DNA of 64,000 nt. Source: Aureimonas sp. AU22. Lineage in GTDB: Bacteria > Pseudomonadota > Alphaproteobacteria > Rhizobiales > Rhizobiaceae. The notes beneath the pieces are model-generated. The model searched no databases and was not told where the DNA came from. It was given only the letters and a program-made list of their open reading frames with translations. Location: positions 62,001 to 126,000 of the forward strand of contig NZ_BBWJ01000039.1 of assembly GCF_001463745.1 (NCBI RefSeq), given 5' to 3'. Positions 9,047 to 17,763 of this stretch are shown in pieces; the first letter of the stretch is position 1; every line of letters begins with the position of its first letter. The translations under genes were made by a program, and so were the position numbers.

Positions 9047-9949
9047 TCAGCCGGCGAAGCGGGGCTCGGGAATGCCGGTCACGCCCAGCCCGCGGATTGC
9101 GAAGAGACCACCGGCACCGGCCTGGCGCGGCGGGATGCCCCGCATGGGACGCCCCATGCTCGTGAAGTACAGGACATCGAGGTCCGGGCCGCCGAACGTG
9201 ATGCTCGTGACGTTGCGTACGGGGACTTCGATCGTTCGGTCGATGGACCCGTCGGGTGCATGGCGGACGATGCGCCCGCCCAGGACCTTCGCGTTCCAGA
9301 GAAAGCCCTCCGAATCCACAGTCGCGCCGTCGACCGCTCTCGAGAACCCGCGATCGGACAGGAATTCCCGCTTGTTCGAGACCGCTCCGGTCGCGATGTC
9401 GTAGTCGTAGGCCCAGATCACGTTGTGCTCGGAGTCGCCGCAGTAGAAGGTTCGATCGTCGGGGCTCCAACAGGGCGCGTTGGCACAGACGAAGCCCGTG
9501 TCGATCTCGTGCATGGTGAGATCGGGATCGAGGCGATAAAGCGAACCGTCGCGGGCCGGACGCCGGGCGATCGTGACGTCGAGCGGATCGAAGTCGTAGC
9601 CCATGCTGCCCGCGAAGAATCGACCGGCCCGATCGACCTTTCCGTCGTTGAACCGGTATTCGGAACCGGGTCCGAACGGACCGGCGACCGGCGTCACCTC
9701 CTGAGTGTCGAAGTCGTAGAGGGCGAAGCCGCTGGCGAGCGCCAGCACCGCCCCGCCCCGTTCCCGCAGGGCCATCGACCCGACGAAGGTCGGGACGTAC
9801 CAGGTTCGGACGTCGCTGCCGTCGGCACGGCAGCTCCATACCTCCGCGGACGTGGAGTCGACCCAGTAGACCCGCTGCTCACGAGCATCCCAGATCGGTC
9901 CTTCGCCGAGGTCGTTCCTGCAATCGACGAGAAGTCTGATCGTATGCAT
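9047..9949 (-). CDS. SMP-30/gluconolactonase family protein
   Basis: A 300-residue six-bladed beta-propeller of the SMP-30/regucalcin/gluconolactonase family, Ca2+ or Zn2+-dependent lactonases. Metal-ligand motifs are LGEGPIWD (Glu) near residue 15, SEYRFNDGKVDRAGRFFAGSMG (Asn/Asp) near 100-120, NAPCWSPDDRTFY near 150, and the Asp in SRAVDGATVDSEGFLWNA near 205. It probably opens a sugar-derived lactone in the cytoplasm. GGGAGGGG precedes the ATG. It sits between an SDR (likely lactone-forming dehydrogenase) and an MmgE/PrpD protein, on the same strand. Confidence 0.9.
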   Translation of the reverse strand: MHTIRLLVDCRNDLGEGPIWDAREQRVYWVDSTSAEVWSCRADGSDVRTWYVPTFVGSMALRERGGAVLALASGFALYDFDTQEVTPVAGPFGPGSEYRFNDGKVDRAGRFFAGSMGYDFDPLDVTIARRPARDGSLYRLDPDLTMHEIDTGFVCANAPCWSPDDRTFYCGDSEHNVIWAYDYDIATGAVSNKREFLSDRGFSRAVDGATVDSEGFLWNAKVLGGRIVRHAPDGSIDRTIEVPVRNVTSITFGGPDLDVLYFTSMGRPMRGIPPRQAGAGGLFAIRGLGVTGIPEPRFAG

Positions 9950-9995
9950 CGTGGCCCCTCCCGGCCATTCGGCTCGGCGGCGCGAGTCGCCGCGT

Positions 9996-10754
9996 TCAAA
10001 GACAGGCGGTCTGGCCGCCGTCCACGGACACGATGGATCCCGTCATGAAGCTCGCGTCGCTGGTCAGCAGGAAGACGATCACCGCCGCGATCTCTTCGGG
10101 CTCGCCCATCCGTCCAATCGGATGGGCGGCCTTGACCCGTTCGACGGCTGCGGGATCCTGCAGCATGTATTCGGTGAAGGGCGTCCGGGTCATCCCCGGC
10201 GCGATGGCGTTCACGCGGATGCCGAAGGGTCCGAGTTCCGGCGACATGGACTTGGTGATGCCGGTGACGCCAAACTTCGACGCCACGTAGGGAAGTCGGT
10301 TGGCGACGCCCAGGATGCCCGCCCCGGACGAGATGTTGACGATGGCGCGGGGGTAGGAGTCATCCCGTACGACCTGGGCGAACGCCTGGCACATGTTGAT
10401 CGTGCCGTCGAGATTTACGGCCATCACACGCGTGTAGTTCTCGGGATCGACGTCGAAGACGTTCCCGACACCCTTGATCCCGGCGCAGTTCACCAGGCCA
10501 TGGATCGCACCGTGCCTCTCGCGGACCTTCCGCATGAGTTCGAGGGATCCGGCGTGGTCGCAGACGTCGAGCTCAACGCCCTCGATGCGATCGCTGTCCT
10601 CAAAACCGGCGATCATCCGGTCGACGGACTCGCGGGTCACGTCGGCCGCTACCACGGTCGCTCCCTCCGCGTGCAACCGACGCACGGTCGCGGCACCGAT
10701 GCCGCTTCCGGCACCCGTGACGACGACCACCTGACCCTCGAAACGCTGCGACAT
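9996..10754 (-). CDS. SDR-family oxidoreductase
   Basis: A 252-residue classical short-chain dehydrogenase. It shows the NAD(P) motif VVVTGAGSGIG near residue 11-21, AADVTRESVDRM after the second strand, the NCAGIKG loop, the catalytic Ser in INISSGAG, the Tyr-x-x-x-Lys of YVASKFGVTG, and the C-terminal DGGQTACL. The start at 10754 is the one that places the Rossmann fold at the N-terminus. It is probably the first gene of a four-gene minus-strand operon that ends with TctC at 6458. Two palindromic elements lie upstream (10843-10862). Likely oxidises a sugar or alcohol. Confidence 0.9.
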   Translation of the reverse strand: MSQRFEGQVVVVTGAGSGIGAATVRRLHAEGATVVAADVTRESVDRMIAGFEDSDRIEGVELDVCDHAGSLELMRKVRERHGAIHGLVNCAGIKGVGNVFDVDPENYTRVMAVNLDGTINMCQAFAQVVRDDSYPRAIVNISSGAGILGVANRLPYVASKFGVTGITKSMSPELGPFGIRVNAIAPGMTRTPFTEYMLQDPAAVERVKAAHPIGRMGEPEEIAAVIVFLLTSDASFMTGSIVSVDGGQTACL

Positions 10755-10842
10755 GAAAGCCTCCCACTGCACACATGAGGTCCGTTGGCCGCCCTGCCCT
10801 ACGGCAACGGCGCCTCCCACGAGACCATCATTATTTGATGTG

Positions 10843-10862
10843 TGAAAGACACTTTCATATAT
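10843..10862. promoter_or_regulatory. Inverted repeat upstream of SDR operon
   Basis: TGAAAG-ACA-CTTTCA, a perfect 6-bp inverted repeat (10843-10857), overlaps the 10-mer TTTCATATAT (10853-10862). The same 10-mer occurs, on the other strand, in the palindrome upstream of the IclR gene at 15512. It lies 89 bp before the SDR start, in a 366 bp divergent intergenic region that otherwise shows no gene. Confidence 0.45.
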
Positions 10863-11120
10863 GCATGATGGCGTCAACGACGATTCGATCGGGGATTACG
10901 TCGAAGATCGGAACGCGGATCGCTCATTACGCTGGCGCGTGAGCGCTGACGGCGGAACCGGCCGCGCCATGCGGTGTGCCGTGCCCGTTCTTGAGCCCTT
11001 CCGGCAATAGTGACCGGCGACCGGCGCGACTTCTACTACTTGTGGTTACGCGCGTTCTCGCCTTGCAACGGGCTCGGCGGCTGGCAGTATGGAGATCGCC
11101 ACCACGTCGTCGGAACCCGA

Positions 11121-12992
11121 ATGAAGCTCCTGAGATATCGTGTGAAGAAGTTCAGATCGGTCGACGACAGCGGCTGGATCGAAGCGTCCGACGTGACCGC
11201 GCTGATTGGCGAGAACGAGGCCGGGAAGACCAATCTCCTTCTACCGCTCTGGAAGCTGAACCCATCCGGAAACGGGAAGCTGAACCTTCTCGATGACATG
11301 CCTAGAGCGCGCTACGCCGAGATGCGTAAGGCACCGGCGGAGCACCAGTTCATCGAGTGCATCTTCGAACTGAACGATCGCGAGCGTGACCTCTGCGAGC
11401 GCTGGGGCGCGGATAGGACGAAGACGCAGACCATCCGGGTCGTTCGGGATTTCGCCGGTCGGTATGGCTTCTGGTTCCCGAACTACCAGTTCGAGCCGAT
11501 CAATGCGTTCGAGACCGCTCGGCTTGTCAAGCTCGAAGAGGATGGAGCGGAGGCCGGGACAGAGGACGCCAAGGGACCATCGCTGTTCGCCATGCTGCGC
11601 GCCTACCTACCGAAGTTCGTGTACTATTCGAACTACGGGAATCTCGACGCGCAGATCTACCTTCCGCACGCCGTGGAAAACCTCGCACGCACGGATCTGG
11701 GCGCCAGGGAAGCGGCTAAGGCACGGACCCTGAAGGTCCTCTTCGAACTCGTCAGCCTCAGCCCTCAGGAGATCCTTGAACTCGCCAAGGCGACCGGTGT
11801 CACCGAGCGGGTGAACCAATACGGCCAGAAGACCATCGACGAGAAGTCCGAGGAGCAGATTGTACTCGACGACGAACAGCTCCGCACTCGTGCCGCACTC
11901 CTGCAGTCGGCGTCGGCAAAGCTGACGCGCACCTTCCGAGACTGGTGGAAGCAGGGCGACTACCGATTCCGCCTGCAGGCAGATGGAAACTACTTCCGCA
12001 TCTGGGTTGCGGACGATCGCCGAACCGAGGAGATCGAGCTGGAGAACCGCAGTACAGGCCTGCAGTGGTTCCTGAGCTTCTTCCTGGTCTTCACCTACGA
12101 GAGCGAGGACGCGCACGAGAACGCGATCATTCTGCTCGACGAGCCGGGGCATTCGCTGCATCCGCTTGCCCAGAGGGATCTGACGCGGTTCTTCGACAAT
12201 CTGGCGGAGTCCCATCAGCTCCTGTTCACGACGCATTCGCCCTTCATGATCGACGCGGACCGCCTGGACCGTGTGAGGAAGGTGTTCGTCGACGAAGCGG
12301 GCGGGACCAAGTCGTCGGGTAATCTCGCCGAGGGAACGCGTGGGAGTGGTGCGTCCTACGCCGTCCACTCGGCCCTCAATCTGTCGGTCGCGGAAAGCCT
12401 TCTCCTCGGCTGTACGCCTGTCATCGTCGAAGGCCCGTCGGACCAGCACTACCTTTCGGCGATCAAGACCATCCTCATCAGGAAGGGAAAGATTAAGCCG
12501 AGCAGGGAACTCGTCTTCCCTCCCTCGGGCGGAGCCAAGACCGCACGGCTCATCGCAGGTATCCTGATGGGGCGCGACGACACCCTGCCCGTCGTCCTCC
12601 TCGACGGCGACGCTCAGGGGGCGCAGGCTGCGAAGAACCTGCAGGAAACCCTCTATCAGGGCTCCGAGAAGCTCGTCCTGACGACTGATCAGTTCCTTCC
12701 GGAGATGAAGGGGACGGAGATCGAGGACCTTCTTCCCGTGGAACTTCTGATCGGTGTCCTCGACAAGATGGAGCGTCGACCTCGGGACGAGTTCGAGGAT
12801 GTCTACAAGACGGGCTCGCCGATCGTTCCGCAGATCAAGTCGTGGGCGGCATCCAACGGCATCGGCCTTCCGGAGGGCTGGAAGGTCGAGTTGTCTCTCG
12901 GCGTGAAGAACAGGCTTCTGGCCAACCCCGATCGGTTCGTCGACGACGCCTTGCTGAAGCGTTGGGTCGAACTGTTTCGAAAGTTCGCCTGA
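11121..12992 (+). CDS. OLD-family ATP-dependent endonuclease (AAA ATPase plus TOPRIM)
   Basis: A 623-residue protein. An ABC/SMC-type ATPase has Walker A GENEAGKTN at residues 30-38 and Walker B IILLDEPGHSLHPLAQ near 336-350, followed by the H-loop LFTTHSPFMID. A C-terminal TOPRIM nuclease domain has the Glu in PVIVEGPSDQHYL near 434 and the Asp pair in VVLLDGD near 490. This is the OLD (overcoming lysogenization defect) arrangement, ATP-regulated DNA nucleases with roles in phage defence, such as GajA of Gabija. No UvrD-type GajB partner is present. The start at 11121 (MKLLRYRVKKFRS) is family-typical; the frame upstream is not. Its neighbour, facing it, is a HEPN/RES protein. Confidence 0.85.
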   Translation: MKLLRYRVKKFRSVDDSGWIEASDVTALIGENEAGKTNLLLPLWKLNPSGNGKLNLLDDMPRARYAEMRKAPAEHQFIECIFELNDRERDLCERWGADRTKTQTIRVVRDFAGRYGFWFPNYQFEPINAFETARLVKLEEDGAEAGTEDAKGPSLFAMLRAYLPKFVYYSNYGNLDAQIYLPHAVENLARTDLGAREAAKARTLKVLFELVSLSPQEILELAKATGVTERVNQYGQKTIDEKSEEQIVLDDEQLRTRAALLQSASAKLTRTFRDWWKQGDYRFRLQADGNYFRIWVADDRRTEEIELENRSTGLQWFLSFFLVFTYESEDAHENAIILLDEPGHSLHPLAQRDLTRFFDNLAESHQLLFTTHSPFMIDADRLDRVRKVFVDEAGGTKSSGNLAEGTRGSGASYAVHSALNLSVAESLLLGCTPVIVEGPSDQHYLSAIKTILIRKGKIKPSRELVFPPSGGAKTARLIAGILMGRDDTLPVVLLDGDAQGAQAAKNLQETLYQGSEKLVLTTDQFLPEMKGTEIEDLLPVELLIGVLDKMERRPRDEFEDVYKTGSPIVPQIKSWAASNGIGLPEGWKVELSLGVKNRLLANPDRFVDDALLKRWVELFRKFA

Positions 12993-13175
12993 GTGTGAGA
13001 GGGGTGTCCTCTTCGGGAGCCGGACCGGCAGTTTGGGTCGTGTTCCGCGAGCTGCATAGGGTGAATCCGCTGCGTCGTCGGCGTATCGACGAAGACCAGG
13101 CACGGGAACGGCGAACCCTAGACGCATCCGGCGCTCGCGGCGTTCGCGACATTCGATCGGCTCGACGGAAGGGGG

Positions 13176-14489
13176 TCAGAACCGATCCTCGTCCACATCC
13201 GGCAACGACAGCACGTCGTCGGACAGGACATTCTGCACCGCGATGGAATAGGTCGCGGAACGCACCGTCACGAGTTCGATCGAGCCATCGACATACTCCA
13301 ATCCGGGGTTGTCGCGTGGGGTCAGCGGAGACACGAAGTCGAGATAGTCCAGATCGTCGCTCTCCGCGGGCCGGTTATCTCCATGCTCCCCACCGGCGCT
13401 CGTCGCTCCGAGGACCTTTGCGGCATCCCCCATGATGGCGATGTTCCGACCGCCATCGCGTTGCGCGGATCGGAACATGACAGCGTCGGGCGTCACTTCG
13501 TTTCCCCGCCAACGGATAGGCTGGGACGTCAGATACTCTGCGACCACCTGCGGCGGGACATACTCGAGATGTTCGTCGCCCGGCAGGATCGGCTTGCTGA
13601 TCTCGAGCGCGAAGCTCTGCATGAATGCCCATTGCGTAGTGCGCTTGGCATGATTCTTCGAGAGTATGTCCAGCCGCTTGCCCGGTCGGTCGAAGCGGGT
13701 CAGATCGAGAACGTGGAGCGGTCGCCGGGATCTAAACGCCGCGACGGCGATCCGGGCTCCCACCGCCGGACGGAGTTCGGCGACCGCGGTGTCGCGTTCT
13801 GTCGCTCCGTAGAAGACCGGGATTCCCGCGGCGTTCATCCGCCCCTGCCGACGCAACGCCGGAGGAGGCGTGCCCATCTGCCCTGACGGATTCTCCGAGA
13901 TTTGACGGAAGGCTGCCTCGTCCGCGACGACCCGCGCTCGATAGAGGATCGTCCCATCCTCCGGAGCCGTCCGATAGAAGGTCGGTCGACCCGAGACGTC
14001 GGCCTGATGCTGGATCCCGTCGAAGATCTCGTCGAGGAACCCCTTGGCGCGGTCGTTGAAGAAGCGTTGGCGATGCAGGATCGCCTCCCGGAACCGCTCC
14101 CAAAGGATGCTATGTCGCCATCCATCCAAGGGGATCGGCACGTAGTTGCGGTCGGTCGCGTAGAAGGCCTCCTCGCCGTCGGGAGGCCAATAGGAATCGT
14201 TCTCAACGAGCCAGTCTACCAGCGAATCGACGACAGCCTCTTCCGTCGCACCGGTCATGTCCTGGATGATGAAGCGGAGATCGTCGCCTTCCTCCTGGTC
14301 GAACATCCATCTCCCGAAGCCGTAGTTCGCCCTGAACGCCGGATCGACGATGGCCCCGACCTCGCCGAGAGGCACAGCCTTCAATGTCGGATGGAACCGG
14401 CACTTCTCGCTGGATGGGAAGCGAGGGCGGATCTCGACGAGCCGCCGCTTCAACGTCTCGTTCTGGAAGCACTCCGGGCAGACATTCAT
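13176..14489 (-). CDS. HEPN/RES N-terminal plus RES-domain protein
   Basis: A 437-residue protein. The N-terminus MNVCPECFQNETLKRRL and the following helical region (about 1-190, with DSLVDWLVENDSYW) resemble the HEPN/RES N-terminal domain. The C-terminal half is a RES domain: TILYRARVV near 200, then GRMNAAGIPVFYGATERDTAVAELRP near 240-265, with the Arg/Tyr/Glu positions of NAD+-phosphorolysing RES toxins. RES toxins normally pair with an Xre antitoxin, which is absent here; the HEPN-RES type often stands alone and is linked to defence. The start 14489 is preferred over GTG 14513 because the Cys-x-x-Cys beginning is typical. Convergent with the OLD-family gene. Confidence 0.7.
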   Translation of the reverse strand: MNVCPECFQNETLKRRLVEIRPRFPSSEKCRFHPTLKAVPLGEVGAIVDPAFRANYGFGRWMFDQEEGDDLRFIIQDMTGATEEAVVDSLVDWLVENDSYWPPDGEEAFYATDRNYVPIPLDGWRHSILWERFREAILHRQRFFNDRAKGFLDEIFDGIQHQADVSGRPTFYRTAPEDGTILYRARVVADEAAFRQISENPSGQMGTPPPALRRQGRMNAAGIPVFYGATERDTAVAELRPAVGARIAVAAFRSRRPLHVLDLTRFDRPGKRLDILSKNHAKRTTQWAFMQSFALEISKPILPGDEHLEYVPPQVVAEYLTSQPIRWRGNEVTPDAVMFRSAQRDGGRNIAIMGDAAKVLGATSAGGEHGDNRPAESDDLDYLDFVSPLTPRDNPGLEYVDGSIELVTVRSATYSIAVQNVLSDDVLSLPDVDEDRF

Positions 14490-14676
14490 CGGGACGCGCC
14501 CATGCGCTCGCACCCATCCATCGTCGTCCCGGCCTTGCTACCGATGTCCCTGAGGAGATCGTCGCTTAAGCACCGGCTCCTCGAGATGAGGTGGAAGACC
14601 GGAGCGGTGCTCATGCGCGAGCTTCCAGGAACCGAACGAGACGAACCGCGCTCGTCGATGCGTGAAAGCTTCCTAC

Positions 14677-15462
14677 TCACCGAGCAGCACCGGATCCCAT
14701 GCGGGTGGAAAGGTCACGGCAGGTGGCGACGATCTCCTCGCGTGCCTCCTGAACCGAAACGTTCGAACTTCCCGTCAGACGCCGTATGAACGGGGTGGTG
14801 ACGGCGGCGACAGCCTTCCCGGAGAAGTCGAAGACCGGGGCGGAAAGATTGACGACGCCTTGGATCGTAAGCGACTCGCCTTCGCAGTAACCCGAACGTC
14901 GAACACCTTCGAGATCGGCCAGGAACCTAGCTCTGCGATCCTTCGGTTCGTCGCCCGCGAGCACCAAGAGGTTGGCGAGCGCGTCGTCGTCCATGAAGGA
15001 TGCCAGCACACGCCCGGATGCGCTGTCGTAGATCGGGATCTGGGCACCGAGCCGCACCGAATTGAGGTTGTTGTCCGGACAGTCGACCTGCGCGATCACG
15101 AGCAGCTTACCCGAGTTCAGGATGCACATGTGGATCGACTGGTTGATGCGGTTGGCGAGCTTCTGCATGGCATCGCCGGCGATCGACGTCAGGCGCCGGA
15201 TCGGAGGATGGCGGTGCGCCACCTCGAACATCTTGGTGGTCAGTCGGTAGGTGTCGGAGCCACCGAGTTCGACGTAGCCACGCTCGCATAGGACGACCAG
15301 CATCCGGAAGATCTCGGATGTCGTCCGCTCGAGCATGCGGGCTATCTCGACCTGGGAAAGCCCCTCCTCGGCCGAGGCCAGGAGTTCGAGGATATCGAGG
15401 CCCTTCGTCAGAGCTGGCGCACGGTACTTGCCGCCCGCAGTCTCGTCCGGATCGTTCGTCAT
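14677..15462 (-). CDS. IclR-family transcriptional regulator
   Basis: A 261-residue (or 270 from ATG 15489) IclR regulator. The N-terminal winged HTH covers APALTKGLDILELLASAEEGLSQVEIARMLERTTSEIFRML in broken pieces from about 15 to 55. The effector domain has PDNNLNSVRLGAQIPIYDSASGRVL and ends in VSAPVFDFSGKAVAAVT-like strands. The shorter start is favoured because AGG lies 7 bases upstream, but this is uncertain. It is a dimeric or tetrameric DNA-binding protein sensing a small acid. A 20-bp near-perfect palindrome just upstream suggests autoregulation. It lies downstream of the 2-hydroxyacid dehydrogenase on the same strand. Confidence 0.9.
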   Translation of the reverse strand: MTNDPDETAGGKYRAPALTKGLDILELLASAEEGLSQVEIARMLERTTSEIFRMLVVLCERGYVELGGSDTYRLTTKMFEVAHRHPPIRRLTSIAGDAMQKLANRINQSIHMCILNSGKLLVIAQVDCPDNNLNSVRLGAQIPIYDSASGRVLASFMDDDALANLLVLAGDEPKDRRARFLADLEGVRRSGYCEGESLTIQGVVNLSAPVFDFSGKAVAAVTTPFIRRLTGSSNVSVQEAREEIVATCRDLSTRMGSGAAR

Positions 15463-15511
15463 GCACGCCTGCCGTTCGCATTCGGCCATCCACGAACAGG
15501 GTGACCGTCTC

Positions 15512-15531
15512 GAGTTTTATATATGAAACTC
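15512..15531. promoter_or_regulatory. 20-bp palindrome upstream of IclR gene, candidate operator
   Basis: GAGTTT-TATATATG-AAACTC, symmetric except for one inner pair. It lies 22 bp before the longer iclR-type start, in the only gap before the next gene. IclR proteins usually repress their own promoter from such palindromes. Its core ATATATGAAA is the reverse complement of TTTCATATAT upstream of the SDR operon at 10853-10862. Confidence 0.6.
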
Positions 15532-15573
15532 TATTGCGAAAACAGGTCCCGATGGGACGAAGATTCGAGTTTG

Positions 15574-16500
15574 CTACACGGTGACGAGATTTCCCACCTC
15601 CGCGAGCACTTCGTCCTCCGCGATCCGTGCCCCCCTGGAACGGGCTCCCCACGTCGCACCGCCGATGTGGGGCGTGATCGCTAGGTTCCCCAGGACCGCC
15701 AACCTCGACGAAACCGCCGGTTCGCCCTCGACGACGTCGAGACCAGCCCCGTAGATCGTCCCCGCCTCCAAGGCGGCGATGAGGGCGGATGTGTCGACGA
15801 GATCGCCCCTGCCGACGTTCACCAGACGCCCCTTCGGCCCGAGGGCCCGCAGTTCGACCTCGCCTACGACGTGCTTCAGCTTTGGGGTGCCCGGCACGGC
15901 GAGGACGAGGACGTCGCTCGCCTCGGCGAGAGCTAGCATGTCAGGATAGAGGGCGGCAGACAGGCCGACGTTCGACGGGCGATCGAGGCCAGCGACCTTC
16001 ATGCAGGATGCCTCCGCCCGACGGGCGATGGCACGACCAATCCTGCCACTGAGACCAGCGATGCCGATCGTGGCGTCCACGAGACTAAGGCCCGGCTCGT
16101 ATCGTTTCTCCTTCCAGTCGCCGCTGCGTGCGAACCGGTCCGCCTGAACGAGACGACGGGACGACATCTGGACGAGCGACATCGCGAGATCGGCCACGTC
16201 CTCGGTCAACGCCTCGCCGACGTTGCGAAGGCGGATGCCACGCGCGTCGATCGACGGAAGGTCGAACTTGTCGCGTCCGGCTCCCTGGGACACGATGAAG
16301 CGCAGGTTCGGCAGGGCTTCGACGATGGAGGCACTACAACCGAGGCTGGTGCTGGTCATCAGGACGCGGACGCCGGCCCGCCGCTCGGGTGGTAGCGCGA
16401 GGATCGCCGCCGCGTCGGCGACGACGTCGACGAGGTCCGCGGCGTCGAGCCGCGGATAGTCCATCCCTGTCATCATGGGATAACGGAGCACGGGCTTCAA
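15574..16500 (-). CDS. D-2-hydroxyacid dehydrogenase family protein
   Basis: A 308-residue NAD-dependent 2-hydroxyacid dehydrogenase, which reduces 2-keto acids or oxidises 2-hydroxy acids. It has the Rossmann motif GIAGLSGRIGRAIA near residue 145-158, the substrate Arg in LVNVGRGDLVD near 230, the Glu in DVVEGEPA near 258, and the catalytic His in ITPHIGGATWG near 280. The start is a TTG at 16500: AAGGAG lies 6-7 bases upstream of it, whereas no such site precedes the ATG eight codons inside. It probably handles a sugar-derived keto or hydroxy acid together with the neighbouring aldolase and ttuC/ttuD genes. Confidence 0.88.
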   Translation of the reverse strand: MKPVLRYPMMTGMDYPRLDAADLVDVVADAAAILALPPERRAGVRVLMTSTSLGCSASIVEALPNLRFIVSQGAGRDKFDLPSIDARGIRLRNVGEALTEDVADLAMSLVQMSSRRLVQADRFARSGDWKEKRYEPGLSLVDATIGIAGLSGRIGRAIARRAEASCMKVAGLDRPSNVGLSAALYPDMLALAEASDVLVLAVPGTPKLKHVVGEVELRALGPKGRLVNVGRGDLVDTSALIAALEAGTIYGAGLDVVEGEPAVSSRLAVLGNLAITPHIGGATWGARSRGARIAEDEVLAEVGNLVTV

Positions 16501-16569
16501 ATTTCGCTCCTTGGCATTAACGGACGATCGGGTCGGGCCACGACGTCACGAGACTTCGAGATGGTCGCC

Positions 16570-16620
16570 GGACGCATCTCGTCGCGCCGACGGCGGCGGC
16601 CGGCCCGACGAGATGCGTCC
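16570..16620 (-). terminator. Long perfect hairpin between cupin and dehydrogenase genes
   Basis: Perfect 15-bp arms GGACGCATCTCGTCG and CGACGAGATGCGTCC around a 21-base GC-rich loop. It lies 71 bp after the cupin gene stop (minus strand) and 70 bp before the dehydrogenase start. No T tract follows. It may be a terminator or an RNA stabiliser, which would uncouple the two genes. Confidence 0.55.
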
Positions 16621-16691
16621 TTCCGCAGGGAAGGACGCGGAAGGACGCGAGGATGGGCGGCAGGGAGGTCTGCGCCGCCCGTCCGGGAGGC

Positions 16692-17531
16692 TCAGAACTT
16701 CGGAAGGGTCACCGTGAAGAAGAGGGACTCCTCGTTTGCCTTGATGTCCACGGGTGCATCGCTGGGGAGCAGCTCGATGGCCGTCTTCTCGCCGTAGGTC
16801 TTGCCGTCGACGGTGATGCTGCCCTTGCTCATGAAGAGCACTTCGATCTGGGACCGGGTACCGGTGTTGTAGGTCGCGCCCGCATCGACCTTCAAAAAGC
16901 CGATCTGGGTGTGGCGTTCCGTAAAGACCCCGAGAACCTTCGCGGAGACACCTTCGGTGCCGGTTCCGACCCAGGCATATGCCTCGGGGTCCATCATCAT
17001 GATGTCGTCGTAGCGGGGCGGATGGAAGACGAGCTTCTTACCGGTCGCTTCCTCGAAGCAGGCCGCCGAGCCGTCCATGTTGTGCTTCCCACCCTTCTCG
17101 TCGAACCAGGTGAAGATGCCGTTCTTGAACTCGCCCTTGGCCTTGAGCGCCTCGTTGGCGGCTTCGCGCTTGGGCGTGGACAGGAAGCCATCGCCGCTCG
17201 AGCCACCGAACTGGATGACCATCATCTCGAGGCCTTCCGGACGGTCCTGCGGGCCGTAGTGCACGCTCTCCGGGAAGTAGGCCACGGAACCCTCGCCCAT
17301 GATCTTGTGCGGGGAGGCCGGGTACTTGCCCTTCAGGACATAGCGGATCTGGTCGAAGTTGTGCCGGTGGCGCGGCGTGCCCCATCCGCCGGAGCCCGTC
17401 AGACCGACGTTCAGGAGGTAGTTGTTCGGGGAGTCGTCGTCGCCCTGCAGCAGGAACTTCTGGTCCAGCTTGCCGTCGCGCATAGACCCAACCTGGCCGC
17501 CTTCGGCAGTCGATGCTTCAGAAATACGCAT
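16692..17531 (-). CDS. Cupin-domain protein
   Basis: A 279-residue protein with two cupin-like halves. The first has TPRHRHNFDQIRYVLKGKYP near residues 52-71, supplying the His-x-His and later residues of a metal-binding cupin, and VAYFPESVHYGPQ as the second motif. The C-terminal half (GATYNTGTRSQIEVLFMSKG) is cupin-like but lacks a clear His set. Cupins include sugar isomerases and dioxygenases; the reaction here is unknown. GAGGA precedes the ATG. The gene is divergent from the HpcH/HpaI aldolase with an ATAA-N7-TTAT box between, so it is probably co-regulated with the catabolic genes. Confidence 0.8.
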   Translation of the reverse strand: MRISEASTAEGGQVGSMRDGKLDQKFLLQGDDDSPNNYLLNVGLTGSGGWGTPRHRHNFDQIRYVLKGKYPASPHKIMGEGSVAYFPESVHYGPQDRPEGLEMMVIQFGGSSGDGFLSTPKREAANEALKAKGEFKNGIFTWFDEKGGKHNMDGSAACFEEATGKKLVFHPPRYDDIMMMDPEAYAWVGTGTEGVSAKVLGVFTERHTQIGFLKVDAGATYNTGTRSQIEVLFMSKGSITVDGKTYGEKTAIELLPSDAPVDIKANEESLFFTVTLPKF

Positions 17532-17624
17532 ATTCGGTCCTCATATGACGTCGGAGCAAATGATTTGGCAGGATCGACTATAGATCAGGGCCTCCGCGCA
17601 TTCCTATGGGCGTAGCAGCGGGGC

Positions 17625-17641
17625 TATAACCCTCCTTTATA
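17625..17641. promoter_or_regulatory. ATAA-N7-TTAT LysR-type box, site A
   Basis: TATAA-CCCTCCT-TTATA, a perfect 5-bp inverted repeat preceded by GGGGC. It lies 94 bp before the cupin gene (minus) and 123 bp before the aldolase gene (plus). The geometry, T-N11-A inside ATAA-N7-TTAT, is that of LysR recognition sites such as the ATAC-N7-GTAT of CatM/BenM. Four related boxes occur elsewhere in the window. Confidence 0.65.
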
Positions 17642-17763
17642 CGGAATGACGACGGCAACTCCTTGCCGCTTGCTAAGCTTGGGAGCGGGTAGCATTCAAT
17701 TGCCCCATGCTCGCCGCATCCAGCGACAACATGGCCGAACCGGCCGCGAGGGGGCCGTTTATT

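Noticed and set aside
11121-12992. Gabija system (GajA/GajB)
   Set aside because: The OLD-family protein resembles GajA in layout, but no UvrD-like GajB helicase gene lies on either side.
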